Under the pieces are notes generated by a model. The model was not told where the DNA came from, did not search any database, and saw only the letters and a program-made list of their open reading frames with translations. DNA of 5,653 bases from Candidatus Omnitrophota bacterium (GTDB lineage: Bacteria; Omnitrophota; Koll11; VGKN01), in the NCBI GenBank assembly GCA_016867055.1, contig VGKN01000111.1:1-5653 (forward strand). Direction: 5' to 3'. How positions within the stretch are numbered: position 1 is the stretch's first letter; each line of letters opens with the position of its first letter. Below are positions 5,441 to 5,653 of this stretch, piece by piece. Position numbers and translations under genes: made by a program.

Positions 5441-5653
5441 TATAAGTCATTGTAGTGAGTTACTTCAACAAAAGTCAGTTTCAGTAACTCACACAATGCT
5501 AATAGTTTTTTATCCACCGCAAGTCATGGTGGATATAAGTCATTGTAGTGAGTTACTTCAACAAAAGTCAGTTTCAGTAACTCACACAATGCTAATAGTT
5601 TTTTATCCACCGCAAGTCATGGTGGATATAAGTCATTGTAGTGAGTTACTTCA
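5435..5653. repeat. 93-bp perfect tandem repeat with internal fold-back, running off the window
   Basis: There are two full, identical 93-bp units (5435-5527 and 5528-5620) and the first 33 bp of a third, also identical, up to the window end. Each unit is bounded by GGTGGATA and TATCCACC (8-bp inverted ends; 5435-5442 and 5511-5518 in the first unit). Inside is a 16-bp stem, CATTGT + GTGAGTTACT (5448-5464, one bulged A) against 5483-5498, with an 18-nt loop. A T6 run follows on the plus strand. The nine bases GCAAGTCAT join one unit to the next and form the loop of a small CCACC/GGTGG hairpin. No open frame or spacer diversity is seen. It lies upstream of the amidase gene. The exact copy number and the array's other end are not visible. 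Confidence 0.95.

Noticed and set aside
5443..5468. Minus-strand TTGAAG-N17-TTATAT inside each 93-bp unit as a promoter of the amidase gene
   Set aside because: The -10 matches only about half of the consensus, and the A/T-rich repeat makes chance matches likely.
5435..5653. CRISPR array
   Set aside because: The 93-bp units are identical throughout, with no variable spacers, and there are no cas genes in the window.
5435..5653. Integron attC-like sites
   Set aside because: The units are palindromic and of the right size, but no GTTRRRY/RYYYAAC core pair is seen, no cassettes lie between units, and no integrase is present.

Overview
This is bacterial DNA of moderate-to-low GC. Every credible gene lies on the minus strand, so the window is transcribed from right to left. 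Its core is a class I (HrcA/CIRCE) heat-shock operon, hrcA-grpE-dnaK. Upstream of it are tilS, which makes the lysidine of tRNA-Ile(CAU), and a lipoprotein LysM/zinc amidase that acts on peptidoglycan. dnaK runs off the left edge, leaving 274 N-terminal residues in view. A perfect 93-bp tandem repeat runs off the right edge.

Layout in transcription order (right to left): 5653-5420, hairpin-forming tandem repeat; 5386-4619, LysM + N-acetylmuramoyl-L-alanine amidase lipoprotein, with a possible terminator at 4576-4545; 4618-4221, about 400 bp without a gene, holding a duplicated 33-bp element and a dispersed-repeat fragment; 4220-2820, tilS; 2819-2743, a compact control region with a TTGACA-N16-TATAAT promoter and a CIRCE operator (17 of 18 arm bases match consensus); 2742-1711, hrcA; 1708-1058, grpE, 2 nt after hrcA; 1057-824, a 234-bp spacer made largely of inverted repeats, with a second promoter candidate; 823-1, dnaK.

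How the genes fit together: HrcA represses its own operon by binding CIRCE over the -10/start region. GrpE is the nucleotide-exchange factor of DnaK. The inner promoter candidate in the grpE-dnaK spacer would allow extra, CIRCE-independent dnaK expression. TilS and the amidase are housekeeping genes with no obvious functional tie to the chaperones.

Organism: the amidase lipobox fits most bacteria. DnaK lacks the approximately 23-residue nucleotide-binding-domain insertion typical of Proteobacteria, and its signature variants (DLGTSNS, GGTDMD) resemble, from memory, DnaK of Thermoplasma-like archaea and some uncultured bacterial phyla. HrcA/CIRCE control and the dispersed intergenic repeats would suit an uncultured, probably environmental, lineage. 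I cannot name a phylum from this window.

I found no undescribed defence, mobile or biosynthetic system. The least explained material is the non-coding structured DNA: the 93-bp fold-back tandem array, a related small hairpin in the grpE-dnaK spacer, and the repeat-filled tilS leader.
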